A DNA stretch of 64,000 nucleotides. Source: Aselliscus stoliczkanus. Taxonomy: Eukaryota; Chordata; Mammalia; Chiroptera; Hipposideridae. A program made the translations under genes and the position numbers. A model generated the notes under the pieces. That model did not search any database. It saw only the letters and a program-made list of their open reading frames with translations, and was not told where the DNA came from. How positions within the stretch are numbered: position 1 is the stretch's first letter; the number at the start of each line of letters is the position of its first letter. The DNA lies in NCBI GenBank assembly GCA_033961575.1, contig CM066732.1, positions 111,230,687 to 111,294,686 of the forward strand, written 5' to 3'. Below, one piece after another: positions 12,800-23,539 of this stretch.

Positions 12800-12972
12800 A
12801 ACTGGGAAGTTCTCACCCTGCCTGGCCTGTCTGGCTCGTATGCTTGGGCAAGTCACATAGCTCCTGTGGGACTCCGTTTCCTCACCCAGTGGTAATGACC
12901 GGCTTCACAGGGTGGCTGCAAAGCTTAATTAAGGATTGAGAAGGAGGCAGAAAATACAAAGTGCTTTACATA
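12800..12972 (+). repeat. MIR SINE relic
   Basis: 'GCTTGGGCAAGTCACATAGC' at about 12841, then 'GGACTCCGTTTCCTCACCCA', then 'CAGGGTGGCTGCAAAGCTTA' and 'ACAAAGTGCTTTACATATG' reproduce the MIR core and 3' order. Confidence 0.8.
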
Positions 12973-12974
12973 TG

Positions 12975-15900
12975 TGAAGGATTTTCTTCCCCTATTTATT
13001 TTTGGGCTCAGCAACCCATGGTAGGAAGTGTGTATGACCTGGAAGACGAGTCTAGCAAAAAAATTAACTGCTATTATCATTCTAAAATGGCTCACCTGGT
13101 ATTGATTGGGAAATAGACCACATTTTTACATCTTCTAGTCTAGGCTGGGCCCATGCTGCTAACTTTTGGTGTATGGCTCGCTACCTCGAGGCCTCAGTTC
13201 CCTTGGAGACAAGGACTTTCTCTATGATTCCTTTAGGCTCAGGTGTGTTCTGAGGCTTTCAACTTTCATCGCAGTGCCTGGACCCTCAAACCACGCTCAG
13301 AAACAAGGTTCGTGATGGTCCTCAGAAGTCTGTGAGCAAACCCACAGGGGTTGATTCTCTGAGCCAGGGAACACAGGGACTTGTGAAGTGCAGGTGCCGC
13401 CACACCGCTGTGGCTTCACAGATGCCTCCCTTTCTTCTAAGCACTGGGAGCCCTTGACAGGTTCCGTGCCTCCATCACTGCCAGAACCTGTAGCTTCACT
13501 GCTAATTGTTTGCTGAAAAGATTCTGCAACAGAACAAGCGATCCTGAAGCCTGAGTGGGAAGGTAAGAGAAAGACAGAAAAAGAAGCCAAAATAATGGGT
13601 TGAGTTATTGCCTTGAAAAAAAAAAAAGCCTTATGATTACTATTTACACTTTTGTTCTTTAATCACAGAGGCTGCCCCTGTGCTAGGGGTATTCAAAGAC
13701 CAAAACTGTTCAGAAAGAGAAAGGAATCCAATGCCTCCTACCCCAACCCAACATGGCGTGCAGTGTTCGTTGCTGAGAGAGAAACGGAGGCCAGAAGATG
13801 CCCATTATTTACATAGAGCCTCCTCTGTACCCTCCTCCTGCCACAGCTGTCTTCAGAATCCCTGGCATCATACCCCAGAGGCAGTTAGGTCAGCCACAGG
13901 AATCAGGTGAGGAGGAGGAAGAGTGAGACAGCTATTGCAGGTTGCCTGGCCAGATGTGGCAGTGGTTGTGGAAAGGTGTGGGGCCACCGAGGCTTATATA
14001 AGAAGGAGGAAGAATGCCGGCCAAAGGGGAAGATGTAATGTTGACTTTGATTGGCTAACTTCACTTAAGGCTAACTGAGCGAAGTGGGGGAGAGAGGGAG
14101 AAAAGATGCTTTTGAAAGCATGACAGTGTCTCATGTGAATGTAGGTGAGACACGGCCTTCCAAATACAGTCCCGAAGAAGGTGGGATAAATGGAAACTGG
14201 ATACGCAGTCAACTACATGCTACTTGGAACCTATATAAACATATTAAAGAAGGTTGGTCTGAGTAGAGTATGATATAGAGCCTAATGACATCAATATTGG
14301 AAGCATTGTTAATACCATTTCTCAACTTCATGTAAAAATCACCTGAAGAACATGCAAAAATAATTTTTGGAACTTTAACCTTGGGTGCCCCATTGATCAT
14401 TTTCTTTGGAAAACGTGGGTATTGGGAATGTTGAATAGCTTTTTCTTTCCCCAAAACCAAAGCATTATGACTGGTCTCCCACATGCCTCGAGTAAAATTT
14501 TCTGTAGAAGCACTATTATGGAAAAATGCCACATGCTACGGATTAAACACAGAAAGCAGCTAATCACAAGGCATGAAAGCAAATGTAGCCTGTTCTGAGA
14601 AGTGCAAATACGTTGAAACATGTCTATCATGAAATACGGTCTTAATAATCCTTTGAAAAATAGCCTTTTTTGCAAAGAGAACTTATTATTATACTTCACA
14701 GGGGGTTCTCAGTTTCAAATGAAGTTAATTTTATACACTTTGATGATGGAAACAAAAGACACTATGGAAACATCTCTTTTAATTCTAAGCACCCCCTCTG
14801 TTGTGGGGGGAGGGAAGCTTCAGTGATTCCATATGTATCTTATACTCAATATAGGGAGGATGGAAAGCAGTGTCAGGTAATTCCAGCCCTTAAATTGCTA
14901 CTGATCCATCCAGCTGTTAAAGGAGTCCAAATGAATCGTTAGTTCTAAAAGAGAGGTTTCTCAATCTACATCCCACTCCGAGGTCAACTCTTGTCACAGG
15001 TGCACTTGGCTGCGAGGCACTTGTAATCTCAGAAGCAGATCTGGCTGCCAAGTTCAAGTTGCCATGACTCTGAACATAGTATAACATTCCACACCATGCC
15101 ACAGCCTGTAACTCTCGCCGCTGTTCACAGGAGGGCCCTTCTTGGTACCACTCTGGCTCATATCCACTGGCTACAGTAACACAGCAGGTGAAGGACTTAA
15201 GTGTCACTAAGTCGGTTTCCAGTTGCTTCCAGGAAAAAAAAAAAAAAAAGCAGCCATGGCATATAAAATTCTTGTCTCTAACACCTGGCAACTTTCCCCT
15301 GTGTTCCCAGGCTGCAGAGAGAAGATCTGAGCATTGCTGTCATGGCCTTCAGTGCAGTCTCCCACACTCTGAGGGGCCCTGAGACACCCAGAAACCTAGG
15401 GACATGAGTGTTTGTTTGGGTGGCCAGGTATAGAAAAACACACTCCATGTGTCCAAAAACTCTGCCAAGTGCCTCAGCCCTGACATGTCACTTCTTAGCT
15501 CTTCCACCTTTAGAACATTCTGTCTTAGGAGTTGTCAGTCAGCTCGGCACCGTTTGCTGGTTTGATGGTGTTGATACACATCTACCAGAAAGGAGGCCAA
15601 AAGGAAGAACTCACCTCCATCGTTATCTTTTGCAGATGATCCCCTGCTTTGCCCCTGGGCATTTTCTCCGTGTGTTGTTTTTGGGCTGTCTGTCTAATTG
15701 AGACTGGGCATCCCTGGGACTGAAGTTCCACGAATATTAAAGTAATGAACAACAGTGCTCATTATAATAGGCTCCTCAAAACACCACAGAATAGTAAACT
15801 CACCTTACCTTGGCCTGTGTTTCTTTGGCAATTGAAAGGTCAAAATACTGTTTTGTCGTTTTTGCATAGTCATTTACGTTGATATTTTTCCCCTTGTGGG

Positions 15901-16785
15901 ATCAAACCTTCAATGTGAAAATAAATCTAGAAACTTTCTGTTCACACACTTCTAGGTGTGTGCACCAAATGACATACTCCAGGAGGTAAGAACAAGTCAT
16001 GGTAACTGGCCACATCCTTTATCTGTTGGGTCCTAAGAGTGAGCAGAACTTTATCTTTATGATGAAATGGCCTTTAGAAGTGGGTATTGCCGAGTTCAGA
16101 ACCCGAGCATCATTACTGAGAAAAAGCACTTTCCTTTTAAACAGAGAAACCAACAGCCATGCACTACAAGACCTGAAAAAAAAAAAAAAAAAAAGATGAG
16201 CTACCACAAAACAAACAAATATTCAGCTTGGTTTCAGGAAGTTTAGAGAGGATCAAACAAGTCTTTCTCTATTGAAGTTGTTCGAGCACATTTATGCTTA
16301 CTTCAGCCTTAGTTCCTATTTATGCTGCTGGTTTTTATACATCGACCTCAGGAGGGCATTCCAACTTCAGGTTACTCACAAAGTGTCTTCAGAAAAAACA
16401 AGGCCTGAAAAAATCCCATCCCCAGTGTGGGGGGAGGGGAGGCACTCAGATTTGAATTTATTTCCAAACCACTGCTCTGTCCTTGAGGTAAAATAGCTCA
16501 AAGGCTGGAGACAGAAATTCCACAGAGGGAGGGTGAGAAAGCTTTCTCCTGGTGTGAACATGCCTGTGAGGAGAATGCCTCTTTCTGTGGGCCGAAACCC
16601 GGAGATGAGAGAGTCTATTTGCGGAGCCCTAGTGAAGGTTTCCACTCAGAGGAGCTTGCCATTTTCTGCTGGTCCCTGGGGAGGAGGATTTGGTACACAG
16701 TTGAATTTTCAAGTAAATTATCTTCCAGAATAAAGGAGGAACTATACCAATCCCTTGCAAACAATATTCTTGTTTTATAAAGCCA
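12975..16785. other. Unique non-coding stretch
   Basis: The longest repeat-poor block of the left half. A-runs at about 13614-13627, 15233-15249 and 16177-16195 are isolated and do not terminate a recognisable retroposon. The longest frames (124 codons at 14917-15291, -) read partly through the homopolymer and give poly-Phe. A TATATAA-like string occurs near 13995, without any other promoter evidence. No exon could be supported. Confidence 0.5.
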
Positions 16786-16789
16786 TTAC

Positions 16790-16985
16790 TTTTCCATTTT
16801 TAGTGGCATTCACCCTCATACCATAGTTTTGGTTGGTGTTTTTAACTCCATTTGATGAATTCGAAAATTGAGGATTGGAGGTGAATTCCAAAGTTATAGA
16901 ACAAACTTGTAGTAAAGCTAAGATGCAAACCTGGGTCTTTCTGCCTCTAACACTTGAGCTCTTTCTAACATGTCATGTTGGGTTC
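16790..16985 (-). repeat. MIR SINE relic, very diverged
   Basis: Minus-orientation MIR order on the plus text: 'CATTTGATGAATTCGAAAAT' (equivalent to 'CATTTTACAGATGAGGAAAC'), then 'CCAAAGTTATAGAACAAACT', then 'GCAAACCTGGGTCTTTCTGC'. Similarity is weak but in the right order. Confidence 0.55.
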
Positions 16986-16989
16986 TAAC

Positions 16990-18150
16990 TACATCTTTCC
17001 TAACAATCCATTTTATAATCGGAGGGAAGAGAGGGAAACTTCTGGAGCAGAATAAATACTAAAGCATTTTGATTGGGGAGTGGGCATGAGGCAGAGGGAA
17101 ATGGTACCACTTTGGTGGTTGTTACTCCACCCCCATCTTTTCATGGAAATATACAGAGCTTTCCTTTTCAAATCTGCATGCTGTAACTTGCTGGTGAAAT
17201 TGAAGTTCCATCCTGCATATGGTGCAAGCTCTCACTGGAGAAGCAGAGAAAGCTACTATCTCCAGAACGGTCACGTCTGAAGGACACACACGACTAAACA
17301 CACATAAACACCACACACTGCTTGCCTCTGGAATAGGTCTCACTCAGTAAGGTTTATCCATGTTTCAGCAAGAACATGTCTTCCATAAGTAGAGCCTTCC
17401 TTTTCAGATGTCTCACACATATAGGACTAACTATATAAATATCCACTAGGCTTACTCCAGAGCTTAGAGAATGCATCCTACATCCAGTAATTTCCCTTTG
17501 TTCATCATGATACAATATTGTGTTGTCGGAAAAGTCATGACGCATTTTTGCAATGAAAAACATAGAAAAATAATCATGACTCAATAGATTTGGATTATAC
17601 AAGAGATGGAACTATTTTATGCTACAAAATTGAGGCTCACCTCCCTACCTCCTTCTTTTTCCTCCATACCCTCAAGTACATGAGAAGGCTTCCACTCCAG
17701 GGGGCTTCTGGGAGCCCCCACTTTCTGCACCCTCCTCTCACCCTAATCTTCTTTAAAGTTGGTACAACATGTCCATAAAGTTGATTATCCCTTTCAGAGT
17801 TTCAAAGAGCCATTTTAGTCACCTAAATCTGAGAGAGATAAATTTATAATCCACATTAGGTTTATGTGGGGAACCATAAGTATCAGGCTTGAGTCCTCAG
17901 GGCTACAATTTCATGGGCCATTAAGCATGTCACCAGGTGGAAAGCTGTCAATTGCTGGATGTGAGCTATCTGGAGATAACCACAATTAGCCTGGCTTAAG
18001 GCAGTGTAGCCCTGATGAAAGAGGGGCGTCCTATTGTGCAGCTCCATCGCTCCACTCATCAATTCTTCCCTTCCTCCTCCGAACTCAGTTCTTGTTAGGG
18101 CTTTATGACTTGTCCCCAGTGCTAGATAGCAGGCTGCCTTGCTCTTGCCT
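16990..18150. other. Unique non-coding stretch
   Basis: No gene or repeat recognised. Open frames are at most 82 codons. Confidence 0.5.
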
Positions 18151-18154
18151 AGAA

Positions 18155-18330
18155 TGAAAGTTTGGGTGACAGAAAGAACGGGGAATTTGCAGTGAGGTAG
18201 ACCTGGCTTTAAATCCTTGTTCTGCCATTGGTAGCTATGAAATAAAGCCCAAGTTACTTAGCCCATCCTAATCATCATTCCAACTGTAAAATGATTAAAG
18301 ATAATGAATAATATGAGAAAGGCATAACTC
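18155..18330 (+). repeat. MIR SINE relic
   Basis: 'GTGAGGTAGACCTGGCTTTA', 'AATCCTTGTTCTGCCATTGG', 'CAAGTTACTTAGCCCATCC' and 'CCAACTGTAAAATGATTAAA' follow MIR order, with moderate divergence. Confidence 0.75.
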
Positions 18331-18334
18331 GGGC

Positions 18335-19325
18335 CAATAGGTAGAGATTGTAGGGAGACAGATTTCCTGCTTAGTAGACAGAAGAACTTTCTAAAAACCA
18401 GATTTTCTCAAAAATAGCATGGGCTGCCTTGACACGAAATAAGGAAGTCAATACCCTCTGCTGCAGGTTTTGTGCATAAGCTGGATGCTGGGTAAAGGAT
18501 ACAGGGAACAGATGGGAGTTCAGAGTGGCTACTGCAAATTTCTCTGCTAATCTTGAAATTTGATGATTCTATGATTTGCATATGTATCCTTCCAGAAAAG
18601 CCAAGAAAAATCCTCTCAAAATCCCCAGTGGAGAAGACAAGTAAAATTCCATTATTTTTTTTTCTCATTTTCATTTTCCTTCTAGAAAACTAATCCCTCC
18701 CATGTTTTTCCCCCTCTACTCAATTAGTTGCTAGAGAATCCCATTTTCACCGAGTGCACAGAATATGTTTAACCATTTTGAAATACTTAACATTTAACAC
18801 AAACCACATAGTTATGAGTTTTAATTACTTCCCACTACACAAATAGTTCCATTTTTAGAAAAATCTAAATTCTCTAAGCTGCCTCTTGCTTTCCGTCTCG
18901 CCATTGTCTCTCTGTTTGAGTAGCTCGACAGGGCTCTCCCATCCTGCCCTCTTGCTGTCTGAGCCCATGACACCTGCCAATAAAAGTGACGACACACTTT
19001 GATGCTCATGCAGGTTTCCAACAACAGAGTTCACTTCATAATCACTAGAGGTCAGCCAGTAAGCATGATCTGAGTGACACTGGACTTTTGTTTTTTTCTT
19101 TTTTTTTTTAACCTGAGATGTTACACGGACAGCTTTCATTGCTACAGATTATGAATCACTTTGAACGTGAATTTTTTTTTTTTTTGCCTCCTAGGGGAAA
19201 TGACCTATGAGCCTGCAGATAAATCCCAACTGATAGGGCAAAGCCCAAACCCTTGTTATAGTGCTTGAATTTGCTTGGGAAATTGGCTGCCATATATGAA
19301 TTAAAGATTAGGCGTCATCCTTTGG
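18335..19325. other. Unique non-coding stretch
   Basis: No gene or repeat recognised. T runs occur near 19095-19110 and 19171-19184. Frames are at most 94 codons. Confidence 0.5.
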
Positions 19326-19326
19326 G

Positions 19327-19328
19327 AG

Positions 19329-19369
<41 letters not shown>
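19327..19369. repeat. (TG)n microsatellite
   Basis: About 20 TG units with a single C interruption near its start. It lies about 220 bases from the Tigger fossil. Confidence 0.95.
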
Positions 19370-19589
19370 ATGCTTGTGCATTTGAGCATGCCCGGAACGT
19401 GAAGCAAATCATAAGTGTGCTTTACACAACAGCTTCTATTTGGCCATCGTGAATAACAGCAGCCTTAAATGGGAGGAGGCCCACAGACGACGAAAGGCAT
19501 CGTGCAACAGGGAGTGAGGGGAGTGGCAAGGCTAGGGTTGCCACCCTCCCCCTCCTCACCAAATGACTGTCATGCTGACTGCACATTGA

Positions 19590-20076
19590 TCGACCAGGCA
19601 TTGAGGAAGCAGGCGACCATGGATAGTACCGAATTCTCTCTATATTATGTTTTTCCCTATATATATGTGCCTTTTCAGTTAAAGGAAGTACTTTATGGCT
19701 TCTTATTGGCATATCCGAATTGCCAGCATCACTATTTTTGCACATTGAGGCTATGATTAAGTAAAATAAGGGTTATTTGAACACAAACACTGCGATACCA
19801 TTACGATTGATCTGATAACCGAGAGGACTACTAAGTGACTAAGAGGCAAGTAGTGTCTACAACGGGGAGACGCTGGACAAAGGGGTGATTCACGTCCCAG
19901 GCTGGAGCTGGATGGCTGAGATTTCATGACGCTACCGAGAAAGGCATGCAATTCAAAATGTATGCATTTTTTATTTCTGGGATTTTTCATTTAATATTTT
20001 TATACCGTGGTTGACCTCTGGTAGCTGAAACTGTGGAAAACGAAACTGCGGCTAAGGCGGGCAAGGGAGGCTACTG
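19590..20076 (-). mobile_element. Internally deleted Tigger (TcMar) DNA transposon
   Basis: Read on the minus strand from 20076, the element begins CAGTAGCCTCCC, carries a Tigger-like 5' end (CCACAGTTTCAGCTACCAG, AGGTCAACCACGG) and a leader (GGACGTGAATCACCCCTTTG, TTAGTCACTTAGTAGTCCTC, CGGTTATCAGATCAATCG). It then has the start of a transposase frame with residues KNSDAGNSDMPIRSHKVLPL followed by TEK. This resembles the N terminus of the Tigger/CENP-B-like DNA-binding domain. At about 19650 it jumps straight to the Tigger 3' end (AAACATAATATAGAG, then TTCGGTACTATCC). The catalytic DDE region is absent, so this is a non-autonomous, MITE-like derivative. The 3' terminal inverted repeat is degraded below about 19600. 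Confidence 0.85.
19605..19745 (-). pseudogene. Remnant of Tigger transposase N terminus
   Basis: A reading frame ending the minus-strand leader starts at about 19745 and encodes MCKNSDAGNSDMPIRSHKVL then PLTEK. Residues after position 26 come from the element's 3' non-coding end, joined through an internal deletion. The expected family start is MAPKR-like, so the initiator context has also decayed. Only the beginning of the CENP-B-type helix-turn-helix is represented. It cannot encode an active transposase. Confidence 0.75.
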
Positions 20077-20081
20077 GACCA

Positions 20082-20215
20082 TTATCCCCATTGCACAGAT
20101 GAAGCACAAGAAGATTACTAGCCTGTCCACAAGCACATTACTCCTAGGCAGTGACAGAGGCAGATATTGACCTCATGATGATGCCTCTGAGGCCTCAGGA
20201 CTTTTCACACACTGT
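20082..20215 (-). repeat. MIR SINE relic
   Basis: 'ATTATCCCCATTGCACAGAT', 'AGCCTGTCCACAAGCACATT' and 'GCAGTGACAGAGGCAGATAT' are the reverse-orientation MIR core. It adjoins the 5' end of the Tigger element. Confidence 0.7.
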
Positions 20216-20219
20216 CCTC

Positions 20220-20890
20220 TTCCGGTGACTTTCAGTGCAGACTATGATTGCATCTGCCTCTCAGGCCCTGTGCTAGCCACCTTGTCTCATTTTTTTTTTT
20301 TTGCCTCTAATATTATATTTCTTGCTGTTTGTGGCCATATTCCTCCCTCTCCAAGTTGGTTCTCTTATTTGCCTAATGTTATATAATTCATTTTTCAGAT
20401 TATCCTAGGGCATCATTTCTCATGTTTCAATTTTCAAAACTGCAAAGAACTATAGGGACAATTAAAATCTCAACCAGGACATGAATTCTACCAGGAGAGC
20501 CCCGACCTCTGTAACCAACACTTAGGATGAAGAAGTGGCTGCTCTTCCTCTCCCACAAAAGCTGCCTCTTTGAATAGGTGGGATTTAGAATGTCTATCAT
20601 TTAAATCAATGAAGCTGCTGAATAAAAGACTTGTTCCCCAAAGTTTCTCACAGGCTAAAGGCAGAGAAGGCTTATTTCTTTCCTTTGCAAACAAAGATTC
20701 CAATCTTTTTATACTGAAATATGGGTTAATGCCACAGTTTAGATGGATACCCTAACATCTTTGATATTACAGTTAATGTTCTGTTTTCAAGGTAGAGTTT
20801 TACAGGAGGAAGATTTATTTTTCACCTTGCCACAATCTGAGTTGAACTGACATATTTTCTCCATATTATATTTTACACATTTATTTCCAC
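20220..20890. other. Unique non-coding stretch
   Basis: No gene or repeat recognised. A T11 run lies near 20291. Confidence 0.5.
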
Positions 20891-20903
20891 TGAAACTATA
20901 TGG

Positions 20904-21353
20904 TCAGGGCTGGCCAAGTGGCATGTTGGTTAGGAGTTGGCTTGGGAAGCCAGCTTTCTGAGCAGCAGGGCGCCGGTTCAGATCCCACATATGAGGGTCA
21001 GTGACTCTGTGCCCTCTTCAGCTAAGATGGTGAATGACAGCTTGCTGTGGAGTTGGGCTGCCATGGGTTGCTGGCGACTGTGTGGGCTGCAATGGGGCTG
21101 GCTGGCAGCTGGCATGCGCTTTCGTGAGCTGTTGTAAGCCACTGTGAGCAGCCGTCCAATGGCCGACAAGCAACTACCTCACCCGGGAAAAGCACAATGA
21201 TGATACCAACATTGGGCCAGTGAAACGATGTCCTCCACAACTAGACTAAGAACAAAAAGGACAGCAGCTTGTCTGTTCTCCTTCCCCAATTCCCCAACAC
21301 TGTTCCCTTCCTCCAATTCCCCAATAAAATCTTTAAAAATAAAAAGAAAGAAA
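20904..21353 (+). mobile_element. tRNA-derived SINE, long composite form
   Basis: The head begins GGCTGGCCAAGTGG at 20908, with an A-box-like TGGCCAAGTGG (20911-20921) and a B-box-like GGTTCAGATCC (20974-20984). The CCCACATATGAGGGTCAGTG stretch matches the short-form SINEs. About 330 further bases follow: a GCTGCCATGGG/TGGCTGGCAGCTGG body, CTCCACAACTAGACTAAGAA, two copies of a CCAATTCCCCAA motif, an AATAAA at 21323-21328 and an A-rich tail. The flanks carry a 12-bp duplication with one mismatch, GAAACTATATGG (20892-20903) and GAAACTCTATGG (21354-21365). Two further copies lie at 58818-59654. Confidence 0.9.
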
Positions 21354-21469
21354 GAAACTCTATGGCTGGAATAAAGCATCAAAAACAAACAAGCAGTCAA
21401 GCAAGTAAATGAACAAAAAATCCTACCCCATTTTTTTCCTTGCTAGGCAACTGGACACTAAACATTTGA

Positions 21470-22020
21470 GATTAGAAATGCTGTGTACTTTGTTGCAGTG
21501 TGCTGAAAATGGTCTCATCTCTTCCCAAGATATCTCCATTTTAATCTCTGGGACCTGTGACTGTGTTACTTTAGAAAGCAAAAGGGACTTTGCAGATGTG
21601 ATTAAGTTAAGGATCTTGAGATGGGGAGATTATTCTGGGTTATCCTGGTGGGCTCAATATCACCACAAGGGTCCTTACAAAGGGTAGACAAGAGGGTCAA
21701 AGACACAGAAGATGATATGACTATGAAAGCACAGAGACAGAGAGAAGGACTAGAAGATGCTATGTTGCTGGTTTTGAAGATGGAGAAAGGGGCCATGGGG
21801 CAAGGAATACAGGTGGCTCTAAAGCTGGAAAAATCAGGAAGCAGACTTCCCCTTCGAGCCTCTAGGAGGAGCTAGTCCTGCCCACACCCCACTTTTAGCC
21901 TAGTGACAATGATTTCGAACGTTTGATCCCCATAACTTGAAGAGAATAAATTTGTTTTGCTTTAGGTCCCCAATTTGTGGTGATTTAGTATAGATGCAAT
22001 AGGACGCTAATAAAGTTGTT
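21470..22020 (+). mobile_element. MaLR LTR, MLT1-like
   Basis: The order is that of an MLT1-type solo LTR: 'GGGACCTGTGACTGTGTTAC', 'GGACTTTGCAGATGTGATTA', 'AGTTAAGGATCTTGAGATGG', 'GGGTCCTTACAAAGGGTAGA', then 'AACTTGAAGAGAATAAATTT' with its AATAAA at about 21945, and a 3' end 'CCCCAATTTGTGGTGATTTA' followed by 'ATAGGACGCTAATA'. No internal retroviral frame is attached. The exact subfamily is unresolved. Confidence 0.8.
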
Positions 22021-22024
22021 AACC

Positions 22025-22110
22025 ATTTATTGCATCTCTTATGTCCAGCTTTGTGCTTGGCATATATGTAATATGGACTCATAAATTAATATTGACTGAA
22101 TGAACTGAAA
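22025..22110 (+). repeat. Possible L2/MIR 3' tail
   Basis: 'TGTCCAGCTTTGTGCTTGGC' followed by 'ATTAATATTGACTGAATGAA' recalls the terminal part of L2. It is short and diverged. Confidence 0.4.
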
Positions 22111-22187
22111 GTGTAAAGGAAGGAACACATGAGAATGGAATGTACCCAATATAGGACAACACATTTTGGGTTAAAAATTTCCTATTT

Positions 22188-22318
22188 TGGGGCCGGCTGA
22201 GTGGCACGGTGGTTAAGTGCTGGCTTTGGAAGCCAGTGGCCCCGGTTTGGTCCCACATGTGAGGGCCAGTGACACTGCCCTCAAAAACAAAATAAATAAA
22301 TAAAATAAAATAAAATAA
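22188..22318 (+). mobile_element. tRNA-derived SINE, short form
   Basis: GGGGCCGGCTGAGTGGCACG head, B-box-like GGTTTGGTCCC (22244-22254), TGAGGGCCAGTGACACTGCC, then a CTCAAAAA end and an (AAATA)n-type tail. Perfect 15-bp target-site duplication AAAAATTTCCTATTT at 22173-22187 and 22319-22333. Its head is the same as the long form but lacks the 330-bp body. Confidence 0.93.
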
Positions 22319-22339
22319 AAAAATTTCCTATTTCCGAGA

Positions 22340-23260
22340 ACAATAAGAACATTTTTTTTTTTTTAAGGCTCACTAAGTATACGGTTACCCAGTTTTCCAT
22401 GATGAGACCCCAGTGTTTGGGCAGCTTTGTATTAGCAATTCAGGGCTGAGAAGTGCTTTCCTGGCAGCAGGTGGAAGCGACCATAGAGCGTGATCAACAG
22501 CTTTTAGAGGCCAATTGCTTTAAGAACACTATTTAGTGCTCCCAGGGGCTCAAAGCACCAGGGAGATGGGCCGGAAGAGGAGGCAGCATCCATACTACCC
22601 AATACAACTTGCAAATACTAGCGCCTTGAAGAATGTTTGGTATACAGTAAGCACTCAACAAGGAAATGGCAGGATGAATGGCATTCAGAGCCAGTGTATA
22701 AACATGATCCCCTCACCACCTTTCCAAGTCCTACAGTAGAAGTCAATCTCCCACCATCTCTGCCTTTTCTGCTTCACTGGATGTTAATTTCAATCAGATT
22801 TTACTCATACAAACTAAAGAAGAGCAAAGCAGAGCACCCTCCCCACCTCAGTCACAGACACACACACCTGTCACAATGACATGCATATTTTGGGCACAGG
22901 GATTGCAGACCACAGCAATATATCTCACCTTTTCTGGGACCCTCTTGCTTCTTCAATTTTTGCAAGTCTTTTAATTTAAAGAATAATAAATTAAGCCATT
23001 CTGGCTGACTGAAGAATAGTTCCCCTAAGGAACTTAACACTTAATGGTTATGTTAGTGATTTACAGTAACTTCTCATTCAGGATATTTTTAGATATATCA
23101 TAGAGGGAAAATCAATACCTTCTACCAAACTGGAGAAATTAGGTGATTCATTTTTGAGATACAGGAACAGGAAAAAAAATTAATGATAAAGCCTGAAAAT
23201 AACTCCAGTTCTTCTTAATTCAAGCTCTGGTTGACTCTCAGAATCATCATTTAGAAAGGG
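22340..23260. other. Mostly unique stretch with a possible L2 tail
   Basis: Around 22620-22680 'TTGGTATACAGTAAGCACTC' resembles an L2/MIR 3' end. A short (CA)n lies at 22855-22868. Nothing else recognised. Confidence 0.45.
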
Positions 23261-23264
23261 AGAG

Positions 23265-23400
23265 ATCTTGGGGATCACTTAGTTCTGCTTCCTCACTTTC
23301 CAGATGAGGGAAACTGAGGCCCAGATGGACTTTCCTGGATCACACTGGCTGGGAAACAGAAGGCTCAGGACTAGGGCCCATCTGCCTCGTTTCATTAAAT
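23265..23400 (-). repeat. MIR SINE relic
   Basis: 'CCTCACTTTCCAGATGAGGG', 'AAACTGAGGCCCAGATGGAC' and 'GATCACACTGGCTGGGAAAC' form the reverse-orientation MIR core with low divergence. Confidence 0.85.
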
Positions 23401-23404
23401 AATG

Positions 23405-23535
23405 GCTCAAGGAGTGTCAGGCCCACAAAAATAAATAGACCCTGCTCTTGTCTTCAAGGTGTTTATACTCTAGCAGGGGAGATAACACATGTATATAAAA
23501 AACTGTGACACAAAGGAAACAGAGGTAAATTCTAT
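23405..23535 (-). mobile_element. L2 LINE 3' fragment
   Basis: 'CTTGTCTTCAAGGTGTTTAT' then 'ACTCTAGCAGGGGAGATAAC' is the reverse of L2's 'GAATGTAAGCTCCTTGAGGG' region. The flanking MIR is also minus. Confidence 0.7.
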
Positions 23536-23539
23536 AATA

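Noticed and set aside
13960..14010. TATATAA-like string as a core promoter
   Set aside because: No CpG enrichment, initiator or downstream frame; such strings are expected by chance in AT-rich DNA.
15225..15250. A-runs at 15233-15249 and 16177-16195 as retroposon or processed-gene tails
   Set aside because: No matching upstream element and no flanking duplication could be found.
22188..22260. tRNA gene in the SINE heads
   Set aside because: B-box-like motifs are present, but the cloverleaf pairing and terminator are missing, and the copies are followed by A tails with target-site duplications.
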